Assembly (NCBI GenBank): GCA_025997475.1
Contig: BNUQ01000011.1
Span: forward strand, 1-44,944
Length of the DNA stretch: 44,944 bases
Direction of reading: 5' to 3'
DNA from: Planctomycetales bacterium
GTDB taxonomy: Bacteria; Planctomycetota; SZUA-567
Position numbers and translations under genes: made by a program. Numbering within the stretch: position 1 is the stretch's first letter; each line of letters starts with the position of its first letter. Shown here piece by piece: positions 24,875-32,155 of this stretch. Below the pieces are notes generated by a model. The model worked only from the letters and a program-made list of their open reading frames with translations, ran no database searches and was not told where the DNA came from.

Positions 24875-25345
24875 CTTGCAGGGCGTAAACATTATTTATG
24901 CACTGCGCCCCACCGCGTTGCGGTGGGCTGACGTATGTTGCGCCTACGGCGCGTTTAGCGGAATGGTTTATCAAATAAATAACACAACTCGCCCCATTGC
25001 GACAACCCGCTCGCGTTGCGGTGGGCTGACGTATGTTGCGCCTACGGCGCGTTTAGCGGAATGGTTTATCAAATAAATAACACAACTCGCCCCCATTGCG
25101 ATAACTCGCTCGCGTTGCGGTGGGCTGACGTATGTTGCGCCTACGGCGCGTTTAGCGGAATAATTTATCAAATCAATAACACAACTCGCCCCCATTGCGA
25201 CAACCCGCTCGCGTTGCGGTGGGTTGTCGTATGTTGCGCCTATGGCGCGTTTAGCGGAATGGTTTATCAAATCAATAACACAACTCGCCCCCATTGCGAC
25301 AACTCGCTCGCGTTGCGGTGGGTTGACGTATGTTGTCGATGCGCG
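24875..25345. repeat. 98-99 bp tandem repeat array, about 4.3 units
   Basis: CGTTGCGGTGGG begins units at 24916, 25014, 25113, 25212 and 25311 (periods 98, 99, 99, 99). Each unit holds GCGCCTACGGCGC, TTTATCAAAT-AATAACACAAC and a GCGACAACCCGCTCG-type stretch. Same motifs as the array at 23222 but in reverse. Since 99 is divisible by 3 it keeps a spurious frame open. No gene seen in 24852-25390. Confidence 0.92.
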
Positions 25346-25390
25346 GCAACCGACGTATTTCTAATTAAACCAATTTTCCATAACCGCGTT

Positions 25391-26206
25391 TCACCCCCCC
25401 GCCACCAACTCGCCAATCAACTCCCGCATAATGCCGGACGCTTTTTCCGCGCCGGCGATGATTTCCGCGAGCGAGGTTACCGCTTGCGCGTCGGGATTGT
25501 TGATGTTGGTGATTGCCGACAAACCGACGATTTTCACGCCCGCCTGCGCCGCCGCGATGGCTTCCATCACCGTGGACATCCCGACGGCTTGCGCGCCGAG
25601 CATTTTATACATTCGCGATTCGGCGGGCGTGTCGAGTTCCGGTCCGTGCGTGCCGATATACACGCCGCAATGAAGCGGAATTTTTTTTGCCGCCGCGTAA
25701 TTTTGCAAATGCGCGTCCGCGTCCCAGACCCGCGCCATATCGGGGAAGCGCTCGCCCCAACTGTCGTGGTGTTCGCCGGTGAGCGGGCTTTTGCCGGTGG
25801 CGTTGATGTGGTCGCGAATGAGCATCACGTCGCCGATGTTGTAGGACAAATCCAATCCGCCGGCGGCGTTGGTGATGATAAGTTTTTTCATTCCGGCTTG
25901 CGCCAGCGCGCGAATGGGCATCGCGATGGCGTCCGGCGCGTAGCCCTCGTATAAGTGAAAACGTCCGCGCAAAACGAACACGCGCCGCCCGCGCCATTCG
26001 CCCCAAACGAGTTCGCCGGCGTGACTGCTGACGGTCGAAACCGGAAAGCCGATTTCCGCGTAAGCGGCGCGACCGGCGATTTGCAGGTCGGCGGCGAGGT
26101 CGCCTAAACCGGTGCCGGCGATGACGCCGATTTCCGGCAAGCCGCCGGTGAGGGCGGATAATTTTTCGCGGCTCCGCGCGATTTTTTCGAGTTTGGCGGC
26201 GAGCAT
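25391..26206 (-). CDS. punA: Purine nucleoside phosphorylase
   Basis: 271 residues. Cleaves purine (deoxy)ribonucleosides with phosphate to base and ribose-1-phosphate in salvage; cytoplasmic trimer type. Motifs: GVIAGTGLGDLA (phosphate loop) near 27-38, VSSHAGELVWG, VFVLRGRFHLYEGY near 73-86, ITNAAGGLD near 112, VYIGTHGPELDTPAE near 182, VGMSTVMEA near 208 and SAITNINNP with the base-binding Asn. The start at 26206 has GGAGGT 7 nt upstream; the frame extends to 26227 without a better site. Length fits (about 275). It is read toward the repeat array. Confidence 0.96.
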   Translation of the reverse strand: MLAAKLEKIARSREKLSALTGGLPEIGVIAGTGLGDLAADLQIAGRAAYAEIGFPVSTVSSHAGELVWGEWRGRRVFVLRGRFHLYEGYAPDAIAMPIRALAQAGMKKLIITNAAGGLDLSYNIGDVMLIRDHINATGKSPLTGEHHDSWGERFPDMARVWDADAHLQNYAAAKKIPLHCGVYIGTHGPELDTPAESRMYKMLGAQAVGMSTVMEAIAAAQAGVKIVGLSAITNINNPDAQAVTSLAEIIAGAEKASGIMRELIGELVAGG

Positions 26207-26348
26207 TGGGACCTCCGGTAAGAGCAATTAAAAATTAAAAATTCACCATTAACCATTTCGGCGTCGCGCTACTCAATTGCCCCGCGCGTTAACAGGTCTG
26301 ATTTTTCGCCGGATTCTACGGCGGGTAAAAACCGGCGCAATTCCATAC

Positions 26349-26375
26349 TTGCAATAAATTTCCCGTCGTTACAAT
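26349..26375 (+). promoter_or_regulatory. Possible promoter of tRNA-Asn
   Basis: TTGCAA (26349) and TACAAT (26370) with a 15-nt spacer, about 27 nt before the tRNA. Spacer is short, so only a guess. Confidence 0.35.
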
Positions 26376-26401
26376 ACGCAACGTTTGACTTTTACGCGCG
26401 T

Positions 26402-26477
26402 TCCTCTGTAGCTCAGTTGGTAGAGTAGCGGACTGTTAATCCGCCTGTCGCAGGTTCGAGTCCTGCCGGAGGAGCCA
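26402..26477 (+). tRNA. tRNA-Asn (anticodon GTT)
   Basis: 76 nt with encoded CCA. Acceptor TCCTCTG pairs with CGGAGGA; D-loop AGCTCAGTTGGTAGAG; anticodon arm CGGACTGTTAATCCG with GTT at the centre; T-arm GCAGGTTCGAGTCCTGC; discriminator G then CCA. All four arms pair. Asn isotype is from the anticodon. Confidence 0.97.
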
Positions 26478-26486
26478 AAAATTCAC

Positions 26487-26528
26487 GCCCGGTTTTTGCG
26501 GAAAATTCCGTGAGACCGGGCTTTTTTT
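26487..26528 (+). terminator. Terminator of tRNA-Asn
   Basis: GCCCGGT (26487-26493) pairs with ACCGGGC (26515-26521) with an inner GCGGAA..TTCCGT stem, then seven T. Confidence 0.8.
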
Positions 26529-26529
26529 G

Positions 26530-26618
26530 TCAAAGTTGAAAGTTAAGAGTTGAAAGTTGAGATAACCGCCGTTGCAACTTTCAACGCTTAACTTTTAACT
26601 TTCAACTCTAAACTCCCG
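26530..26618. repeat. Heptamer-array foldback without core
   Basis: AAAGTTGAAAGTTAAGAGTT left arm and AACTTTTAACTTTCAACTC right arm around ATAACCGCCGTTG. It ends at the znuC start codon. Confidence 0.8.
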
Positions 26619-27338
26619 ATGCCCATTTTGCAAATCACCGGCGCTTGTTTCGGCTACGGCGGACGCGCCGTGTTGCACAACGTTAATCTGACGGTCGAAG
26701 CCGGCGATTACTTGTGCGTCGTCGGCGAAAACGGTTCGGGCAAAAGCACTCTCGTCAAAGGCATTTTGCAACTGTTGCCGCCGCAACCCGGAACGGTGCG
26801 CTACGACGGCGTAACTTTTCGCGAGGTCGGTTATTTGGCGCAGGACGCCGCCCCGCGCGCCGATTTTCCGGCGGGCGTTTTTGAAGTTGTCCTTTCCGGT
26901 CGGTTGGGGCATCGCGGCTTTTTGCCGTTTTATTCGCGGGCGGACAAACGGCTCGCCGCGGAAAATTTAGCGGTTCTCGGCATCGCCGACTTGCGCGACC
27001 GCTGTTTTCGCGAACTTTCCGGCGGGCAGGCGCGGCGGGTGTTGTTGGCGCGCGCGCTCACCGCCTCGCAAAAATTGTTGATTTTAGACGAGCCGGCGGC
27101 GGGCTTCGACCCGCTCGTTTCCGCCGAAATGCACCGCCTGCTGAAAAAAATTAACGCCGAATTGGGCGTTACGATAATTATGGTGTCGCACGACCTGTCC
27201 GCGGCGATGGACTGCGCCAAACATATTTTACACCTCAAAAACCGCCCGCTGTTTTACGGCACCGTTGCCGATTATTGGCGGTCGGCGGTCGGTCGGGCGT
27301 TTTTAGAACACCAACCCGAAAAATGCGAAAATGACTAA
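26619..27338 (+). CDS. znuC: ABC transporter ATPase, ZnuC-type (metal import)
   Basis: 239 residues. Walker A GENGSGKST (about 38-46), Q-loop VGYLAQD, signature ELSGGQARRVLLARAL, Walker B LLILDEPAAGFDP, H-loop IIMVSHD. The pattern and length match the Mn/Zn/Fe class of importers (ZnuC, MntB, SitB). It powers metal uptake with the permease encoded next, 189 nt downstream on the same strand. No ribosome binding site precedes the ATG; a heptamer array touches it. A periplasmic binding protein (ZnuA type) is not in the window. Metal specificity cannot be told from the ATPase. Confidence 0.9.
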   Translation: MPILQITGACFGYGGRAVLHNVNLTVEAGDYLCVVGENGSGKSTLVKGILQLLPPQPGTVRYDGVTFREVGYLAQDAAPRADFPAGVFEVVLSGRLGHRGFLPFYSRADKRLAAENLAVLGIADLRDRCFRELSGGQARRVLLARALTASQKLLILDEPAAGFDPLVSAEMHRLLKKINAELGVTIIMVSHDLSAAMDCAKHILHLKNRPLFYGTVADYWRSAVGRAFLEHQPEKCEND

Positions 27339-27351
27339 TTTTCAAAAGAAA

Positions 27352-27452
27352 TTTCTCACCGAGCCACAGAGGCACGGAGAGAGAAAAGAGAAGAAATAAA
27401 GCGTTAAATAATTTCATTTTCTCTCTGTGGAACTCTGTGCCTCTGTGAGAAA
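27352..27452. repeat. CACAGAGGCACRGAG foldback element inside the transporter operon
   Basis: TTTCTCACCGAGCCACAGAG left arm and CTCTGTGCCTCTGTGAGAAA right arm. The same sequence appears inverted at 30588-30682. A TTCGTGTTAATTCGTG motif follows. It separates znuC from znuB. Confidence 0.82.
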
Positions 27453-27527
27453 CAAAAAATTCGTGTTAATTCGTGTTAAGTTCTTTTCGTGTTGTGGCTT
27501 CTCTTTTTTGGCGCGTAACGTGAGTTA

Positions 27528-28358
27528 ATGATTGAAACGCTGACCGAAATGTTTTCGTATCCGTTTTTAGTGCGGGCGGTCGTCGTCGGCGCGCTCGTGT
27601 CGCTGTGCGCGTCGTTGCTCGGCGTGTCGTTGGTGTTAAAGCGCTATTCGATGATTGGCGACGGTCTCTCGCACGTCGGTTTCGGCGCGCTGGCGGTCGC
27701 GACCGCGCTCAATGTCGCGCCGCTCTTCGTGGCGATTCCGGTGGTCGTCGGCGCGGCGTTTTTGCTGTTGCGGCTGAACGACCGAAGTCAAATCAAAGGC
27801 GACGCGGCGATTGCGCTGATTTCGACGAGTTCGCTCGCCGCCGGCGTCGTCGTGATTTCGCTGACGACCGGTATGAACGTCGATGTCTTCAATTATTTGT
27901 TCGGCAGTATTTTGACGACGAGCGTCGGCGATATGTATTTGAGCGCGGTTCTATCAATCGCGGTGCTGGGACTGTTCGTCGTTTTTTACCACAAAATTTT
28001 CGCCATCACGTTTGACGAGACCTTCGCCCGCGCGACCGGCGTGCGCGTCAACGCCTACAATATGTTGATTGCCTTTTTGACCGCGATTACGATTGTGCTG
28101 GGGATGCGGATGATGGGGGCGATGCTGATTTCGGCGCTGATTATTTTTCCGGCGCTGACGGCGATGCGGCTCGGCAAAAAGTTTTTGAGCGTAACCGTCG
28201 GCGCGGCGCTAATCGCGCAATTCTGTTTTTTCAGCGGCGTAATCATTTCGTATCTCCGCGCCACTCCGACCGGCGCGAGCGTGGTGATGATGAATATCTT
28301 TTGCTTCTTGGCGGCGGCGGCGGCGCAGTGGTATTTGTGTAGGAGAGTTAAGAGTTGA
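27528..28358 (+). CDS. znuB: ABC-3 metal transporter permease, ZnuB-type
   Basis: 276 residues, inner membrane, about 8 helices. The family motif YSMIGDGLSHVGFGALAV (about 39-56), the TTGMNVDVFNYLFGSILTTS segment, and GMRMMGAMLISALIIFPALTA are typical of the ZnuB/MntC/SitC permeases. It forms the channel for the ATPase encoded just before. The start at 27528 is preceded by GGCGCGTAACGTGAG, the same sequence as the end of the hairpin elements at 6510 and 8564, so an element end provides its leader; only a weak GTGAG could act in ribosome binding. The C-terminus ends in a basic RRVKS; the stop is followed at once by a heptamer array. Confidence 0.9.
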   Translation: MIETLTEMFSYPFLVRAVVVGALVSLCASLLGVSLVLKRYSMIGDGLSHVGFGALAVATALNVAPLFVAIPVVVGAAFLLLRLNDRSQIKGDAAIALISTSSLAAGVVVISLTTGMNVDVFNYLFGSILTTSVGDMYLSAVLSIAVLGLFVVFYHKIFAITFDETFARATGVRVNAYNMLIAFLTAITIVLGMRMMGAMLISALIIFPALTAMRLGKKFLSVTVGAALIAQFCFFSGVIISYLRATPTGASVVMMNIFCFLAAAAAQWYLCRRVKS

Positions 28359-28457
28359 GAGTTGAGAGTTTAGCAGTGGAGTTATTTTCAATATGCGCGA
28401 AGCGCAACCACGGCTCAACTCTAAACTCTCATCTCTAAACTCTAAACTCTAACCCTC
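28346..28457. repeat. Heptamer-array inverted repeat, GCGCGAAGCGCAACC core
   Basis: GAGAGTTAAGAGTTGAGAGT left arm, core GTGGAGTTATTTTCAATATG then CGCGAAGCGCAACC, right arm of AACTCTAAACTCTC units. Starts within the last codons of znuB. Confidence 0.85.
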
Positions 28458-28520
28458 TTGCGTCCTTAACTTTAACGACTTACAATCCGCCGTTTTGGCA
28501 AATCACTTTCGGGAAAATTT

Positions 28521-29387
28521 ATGCGTAGTCGGGCGATTACTCTCCTCGTTCTCGGCGCGGTCGCGCTCACGTCGGGCTTGACCGCTTGCGCGCCGGCGTT
28601 GCGCGCGCCGAACGCGCCGGCGACGGCGGTTGCGCCGGTTACCGACCAATACGGCAAAGAAATGCTCGCGGCGGCAATCAACGCGCGGGCGGCGGTGGAA
28701 ACGCTCGTCGCCAAAGGCGATATGCGAATTCAAGACCGCGCCAATAAATTTTCGCTCGGCGTGCAAATCGACCAGATGGCGGCGGTTTATCCCGACCGCT
28801 TGCGGCTGAAGACCTCCAAATTAGCCGGCACCGTCGAGGCGTTCGATATATTGATGCGCGACAACAACATCGCGTTTTTCGTGCCGCGCCACCACACGCT
28901 GTATGTCGGCACCGTCGGACAACTGAAACAGGCGCAGGGCGGCTTAAATTTCTCGCCGGAAATTATGCTCGACCGCCTGTTGCACGGCAGTCGCCCGTTG
29001 CTGAATTACGAATGGCGAACGGGTAGCCGCGACAATAAATCGCTGACGTTGGAGCAAGTCCATCGCCCCGACAGCAATTATTTGCGCGTAACGTTGGACC
29101 CGCGGCAAAAAGTCATTCTCCGCGTCGCTTACCTCAATCCGGCGGGCGGCGAGTATTTCGTCGAAGAATACGACAATTATCGCGCGCTGAACGGCGGCTT
29201 GTTTCCGACGCGCTTCGCGTTGCTGTGGGGCGACGAGCGGTTTGTGCGCTTTAATCTGAAAGACGTGGAATTAGGGCGCTCGGCGGCGGCGCTCGGCGAA
29301 GCGTTCGCCGGCATTGATAATTTGGATATGGAGCGCGTAAAGCGCCAGCCGTTGCAAGACGCGCGGGTGGACGGCGACGAGCAATAG
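28521..29387 (+). CDS. Lipoprotein with LolA/LolB-like fold (DUF4292 type)
   Basis: 288 residues. Lipobox LTAC (Cys about 23). After a Pro/Ala linker the body shows the half-barrel strand pattern of outer-membrane lipoprotein carriers or sorters: VAKGDMRIQDRANKFSLGVQ, YPDRLRLKTSKLAGTVEAFD, DILMRDNNIAFFVPRHHTLYVG, LRVTLDPRQKVILRVAYLN. Such proteins help move lipoproteins or lipids to the outer membrane. GGGAAAA about 5 nt upstream is a modest ribosome binding site. The stop TAG is the first triplet of the 163-bp element at 29385, so the native C-terminus may have been altered. Assignment moderate. Confidence 0.7.
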   Translation: MRSRAITLLVLGAVALTSGLTACAPALRAPNAPATAVAPVTDQYGKEMLAAAINARAAVETLVAKGDMRIQDRANKFSLGVQIDQMAAVYPDRLRLKTSKLAGTVEAFDILMRDNNIAFFVPRHHTLYVGTVGQLKQAQGGLNFSPEIMLDRLLHGSRPLLNYEWRTGSRDNKSLTLEQVHRPDSNYLRVTLDPRQKVILRVAYLNPAGGEYFVEEYDNYRALNGGLFPTRFALLWGDERFVRFNLKDVELGRSAAALGEAFAGIDNLDMERVKRQPLQDARVDGDEQ

Positions 29388-29547
29388 ACCTGTTCGACAA
29401 CCAATTCGCGGCAAATTTTCGGCTAATTTTTCGTCCCGCCGCGTCAAAATTCCTTGCAATACTCTCGGTATTGCTTCGTCATTTTTCCTTGCGGCACGAA
29501 AAATTAGACACGAAAATTTGCTCACTCTTGGTTATCGAACAGGTCTA
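29385..29547. mobile_element. 163-bp foldback element, copy 3
   Basis: Bounded by TAGACCTGTTC and GAACAGGTCTA, same length as copies 1 and 2. Its first triplet serves as stop for the lipoprotein gene. It differs from copies 1 and 2 mainly near the right end (CTCTTGGTTATC). Confidence 0.88.
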
Positions 29548-29646
29548 ATAGAGTTTAGAGTTCAGCGATTAGGGTTGAGCAAAGGTTGCGCTTCGCGCGT
29601 TATTAAAAAATAACTCCACGGCGCAACTCTAAATTCTAAAATTCAC
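29548..29646. repeat. Heptamer-array inverted repeat with GGTTGCGCTTCGCGCGT core
   Basis: TAGAGTTCAGCGATTAGGGTT left arm (7-bp units), core GGTTGCGCTTCGCGCGTTAT, right arm AACTCTAAATTCTAAAATTC. Directly abuts the foldback element and ends 15 nt before HU. Confidence 0.82.
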
Positions 29647-29660
29647 GAAAGGGTAAAATT

Positions 29661-29984
29661 ATGACTAAAAATGAAATTGCCTTGAAAATTACCGACGAAA
29701 TGAACGGTTTGGTGCCGGCGCAACAGGTCAAGGAAATCGTGCAACGGACGTTAGACGAAATTGTCGCGGTGTTGGTCAAAGAGAAGCGGTTGGAATTACG
29801 GAATTTCGGCGTGTTTGAGGTTCGCCGGCGCAAAGCCCGTAAAGCCCGCAACCCGAAAACCGGCGAAAAGGTCTATTTGGAAGAACACAACGTCGTGATG
29901 TTTTCCGCCGGTAAAATTATGTCCGAAAAAGTCGGCGGCATCATCCGCACCACTAAAAACCCGCCGGTCGGCGCAAAGAAATAA
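29661..29984 (+). CDS. HU/IHF-family DNA-binding protein
   Basis: 107 residues. GAAAGGG lies upstream of the ATG. The N-terminal helices (MTKNEIALKITDEMN, VKEIVQRTLDEIVAVLVKEK) and arm motif LRNFGVFEVRRRKARKARNPKTGE with the conserved NPxTGE are diagnostic. Dimers bend and compact DNA. The C-terminal tail (after about 95; TTKNPPVGAKK) is slightly longer than in E. coli HU (90). It is monocistronic. HU versus IHF subtype cannot be decided. Confidence 0.96.
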   Translation: MTKNEIALKITDEMNGLVPAQQVKEIVQRTLDEIVAVLVKEKRLELRNFGVFEVRRRKARKARNPKTGEKVYLEEHNVVMFSAGKIMSEKVGGIIRTTKNPPVGAKK

Positions 29985-30037
29985 TCCGGTTAATGCCGGT
30001 CGTCAGGACTACCGGCAATCAGTTGTCAGAGCAAAAA

Positions 30038-30068
30038 AAATCCCGCCGCCCGAAGGCATTGCGGGGTT
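30038..30068 (-). terminator. Terminator for the gene at 30143-30460
   Basis: Read leftward, GCGGGGTT-side arm (30061-30068) pairs with AATCCCGC (30039-30046) around an inner GCC-CGAA-GGC hairpin, followed by a run of eight T. Confidence 0.6.
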
Positions 30069-30142
30069 TCGTCGCGTGGATTAAGGCGTTATCGTCATAA
30101 CCGGAAGAAATCAAGCCCCGATTTTTGGCGGTAAGCCATCAT

Positions 30143-30460
30143 TTAACCGGCAACCGGCAGGGCGTAATTGCCGTGTTCGCGGTCGTGGAGTTCGCCGATT
30201 TTCGACTTATTCCAGTTGTCGATGCGCGAGAAATAGCCGACGACGCGCGTCATATGTTGCAATACCACCGGCTCGCGTTTGCCGAGCAAGACCTCTTCGA
30301 CAATTTCCCAGTTCGCCCGCAAAATCGCGGCAATCGGCAGACACGTCGCAATCCCGCTTTTGTGCCGCACCACCACCGACGGCGTGGTGCCGTGACTGAC
30401 GCTTTCGCCGGCCAAGTCCGGGTGCCGCTCGACTTTTTCGTAAAATTCCATCATTTCCAT
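30143..30460 (-). CDS. Small protein resembling the C-terminus of anaerobic ribonucleotide reductase
   Basis: 105 residues. AAAAGGAG precedes the ATG at 30460 by 8 nt; the frame reaches 30595 but through noncoding sequence. The C-terminal half has RVVGYFSRIDNWNKSKIGEL followed by HDREHGNY, a pattern like the NrdD tail (RVtGYfs..nWN.gK..E..dR). The N-terminal half (EKVERHPDL, TPSVVVRHKSGIATCLPIAA) has no known match, and the NrdD zinc-site cysteines (CxxC pairs) are absent; only one Cys is present. It could be a stand-alone accessory or a converged motif. A leftward terminator follows. Confidence 0.6.
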   Translation of the reverse strand: MEMMEFYEKVERHPDLAGESVSHGTTPSVVVRHKSGIATCLPIAAILRANWEIVEEVLLGKREPVVLQHMTRVVGYFSRIDNWNKSKIGELHDREHGNYALPVAG

Positions 30461-30587
30461 TTTGGCGCTCCTTTTCGATAAAAAAAAGTTAATTGTGAGG
30501 TAATCGTCAATATAAGGGATTAGTCCACGAATTTTCACGAAACCGAACGAAGCGACGGTTAGTGCGCTTGCCCAATTATTTTTTTTG

Positions 30588-30682
30588 TTTCTCACAGAGG
30601 CACAGCGACACAGAGTTCCACTAACGCTTTATTTTCTCTTTTCTCTCTCCGTGCCTCGGTGGCTCGGTGGCTCGGTGAGAAA
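30588..30682. repeat. CACAGAGGCACAGCGACACAG foldback element, second copy
   Basis: TTTCTCACAGAGGCACAGCG left arm and TCGGTGGCTCGGTGAGAAA right arm, the inverse of 27352-27452; followed by TTCGTGTTAATTCGTGG. The remaining gap 30461-30842 shows no gene. Confidence 0.82.
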
Positions 30683-30842
30683 TCCCTTGTTCTTAATTCG
30701 TGTTAATTCGTGGATAAGTTCTATCGTTAGCCGGCAAACCACAATTTATAGCGGTTGTCCGAACAAAAACGCCGCGTATGTAGTATCGGACCGAACGGGC
30801 GCGGAGTTTATCATTCCGCCCAAAGTTGTCAAGGACGGCAAA

Positions 30843-30948
30843 AGTTAAAAGTTAAAAGTTGAGAAGGTGGTTGCGCTTCACGCGTCTTGAAAAATAAAAC
30901 TCCGCTTTTTTCTCAACTTTTAACTTCCAACTTTCAACTTTGCTCTCT
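30843..30948. repeat. Heptamer-array inverted repeat with GGTTGCGCTTC core
   Basis: AAAGTTAAAAGTTAAAAGTT left arm, core GGTTGCGCTTCACGCGTCTT and AAAATAAAACTCCGC, right arm AACTTTTAACTTCCAACTTTC. Confidence 0.82.
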
Positions 30949-30971
30949 CCCTTTTCCCTAACCTCTTGCCG

Positions 30972-31748
30972 ATGCATTTTTATCGCGACTACTTTTCCGG
31001 TTGTCTTTTGCCGTGGCGCGGCGCGCGGTTGTTGTTGGCGGCGCCGCACGCGTGGCGCTGGGCGCTCGCGCCGCTCGTGGCGAATATCATTCTTTACGCG
31101 GCGCTGTTCGCGGCGGCGCTGTGGTTGCTCTCGCGCTATGAATGGTGGCATTTCGACTGGCAATTTTGGGGCGGTTGCGGCGCGTGGTTGGCGGAAAATC
31201 TGAACGCGGCGGGCAAATTTTTGCGCTATTTGGTCGGAGTGCCGGTTTTGGCGGTGGGCGGATATTTTACTTTCGCGGCGGTCGGGCAAATCGTCGCCGC
31301 GCCGTTTATTGACGGCTTGTCGGAAAAATGCGAAGCGCATTTGACCGGACGCGCGCCTGTCGCGGACGTGGCGTTCGCGCGTTCGGTTTGGATTAGCGTG
31401 ATAAGCGCGACGCGGATGTTGGCGCGGCAGATTTTCTGGCTGGTGTTGACCTTGCCGTTGTTGTTGGTGCCGGTCGTCGGGCACGCGGCGTGGTTTTTGC
31501 TGAACGGTTATTTCACCGGACTGGGCTTGTTGGACGCGCCGCTTTCGCGGCACAATTGGACTTACGCCGAAAAAATCGCCGCCGTCCGCGCGCGAAAGAC
31601 GGTGCTCACGGGCTTCGGTTCGTTAGCGTTAATTTTATTCGCCGTGCCGCTTACGGCGTTTTTATTATTGCCGCTCGGCGTGGCGGGCGCGACGATTCTT
31701 TACGTCGAAATAGCGGGAGAAGGGAATAGCGAAGAGGGAAAAGTATGA
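30972..31748 (+). CDS. EI24-domain (CysZ-like) membrane protein
   Basis: 258 residues, inner membrane. Start placed at the ATG at 30972 (a TTG at 30966 is in frame); no clear ribosome binding site. Hydrophobic helices at about 30-55 (LAPLVANIILYAALFAAALWLL), 80-110, 155-180 (QIFWLVLTLPLLLVPVVGHA) and 215-245. The FAAVGQIVAAPFIDGLSEKCE segment is the EI24 family signature region. CysZ imports sulfate; other EI24 proteins have unknown cargo, so transport of sulfate is only possible. The last 4 nt overlap the acylphosphatase start (ATGA). Confidence 0.85.
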   Translation: MHFYRDYFSGCLLPWRGARLLLAAPHAWRWALAPLVANIILYAALFAAALWLLSRYEWWHFDWQFWGGCGAWLAENLNAAGKFLRYLVGVPVLAVGGYFTFAAVGQIVAAPFIDGLSEKCEAHLTGRAPVADVAFARSVWISVISATRMLARQIFWLVLTLPLLLVPVVGHAAWFLLNGYFTGLGLLDAPLSRHNWTYAEKIAAVRARKTVLTGFGSLALILFAVPLTAFLLLPLGVAGATILYVEIAGEGNSEEGKV

Positions 31749-32017
31749 AGAGCGCGTTGTCGGCGCAGATTTACGGGCGCGTGCAGGGCGTCGGATTTCG
31801 CTATGCGGCGTTAGCCGAGGCGCAACGTCTCGGCTTGACCGGCTGGGTGCGCAACAATCCCGACGATAGCGTGGAGGTCTGGGCGGAAGGCGAAGACGCG
31901 CCGCTCGCGGAATTTTTGCGCTGGTTAAATCGCGGACCGCGTTTTGCCGCCGTCGAAACCGTCAACAGTTGCCGCCAACCGGCGACGAGCCGGCATTCCA
32001 TTTTCACGATTGCCTGA
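31745..32017 (+). CDS. acyP: Acylphosphatase
   Basis: 90 residues. GRVQGVGFRYAAL (about 11-23) has the phosphate-binding loop with catalytic Arg, and GLTGWVRNNPDDSVEVWAEG has the catalytic Asn. It hydrolyses acyl phosphates such as carbamoyl phosphate in the cytoplasm. GAGGGAAAAGT gives a ribosome site. The start overlaps the end of the EI24 gene by 4 nt, implying coupling. Length is canonical (about 92). Confidence 0.96.
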   Translation: MKSALSAQIYGRVQGVGFRYAALAEAQRLGLTGWVRNNPDDSVEVWAEGEDAPLAEFLRWLNRGPRFAAVETVNSCRQPATSRHSIFTIA

Positions 32018-32025
32018 AATTTTAG

Positions 32026-32155
32026 AGTTGAGAGTTTAGAGATTAGAGTTTAGAGTTCAGAGTTTAGAGTTGAGCAAAGGTTGCGCTTCGCGCGTCATTA
32101 AAAATAAAACTCCACTCTCTAAACTCTAATCTCTTAACTCTTAACTCTCTCTCTT
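32026..32155. repeat. Heptamer-array inverted repeat with GGTTGCGCTTCGCGCGTC core
   Basis: Left arm of TAGAGTT/GAGAGTT units, core GGTTGCGCTTCGCGCGTCAT and AAAATAAAACTCC, right arm of AACTCTAAACTCTTAACTC units. Lies between two convergent genes and could form a transcript-ending hairpin. Confidence 0.88.

Noticed and set aside
24875..25345. CRISPR array
   Set aside because: Units are 98-99 bp head-to-tail copies with no separate short repeats and unique spacers, and no cas genes are present.
25016..25954. A 312-codon open frame across the tandem array on the plus strand
   Set aside because: It is repetitive translation of 99-bp palindromic units running into the antisense of purine nucleoside phosphorylase; not a gene.
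30585..30848. 87-codon plus-strand frame
   Set aside because: It covers the CACAGAG foldback element and flanking repeat; no coding signal.
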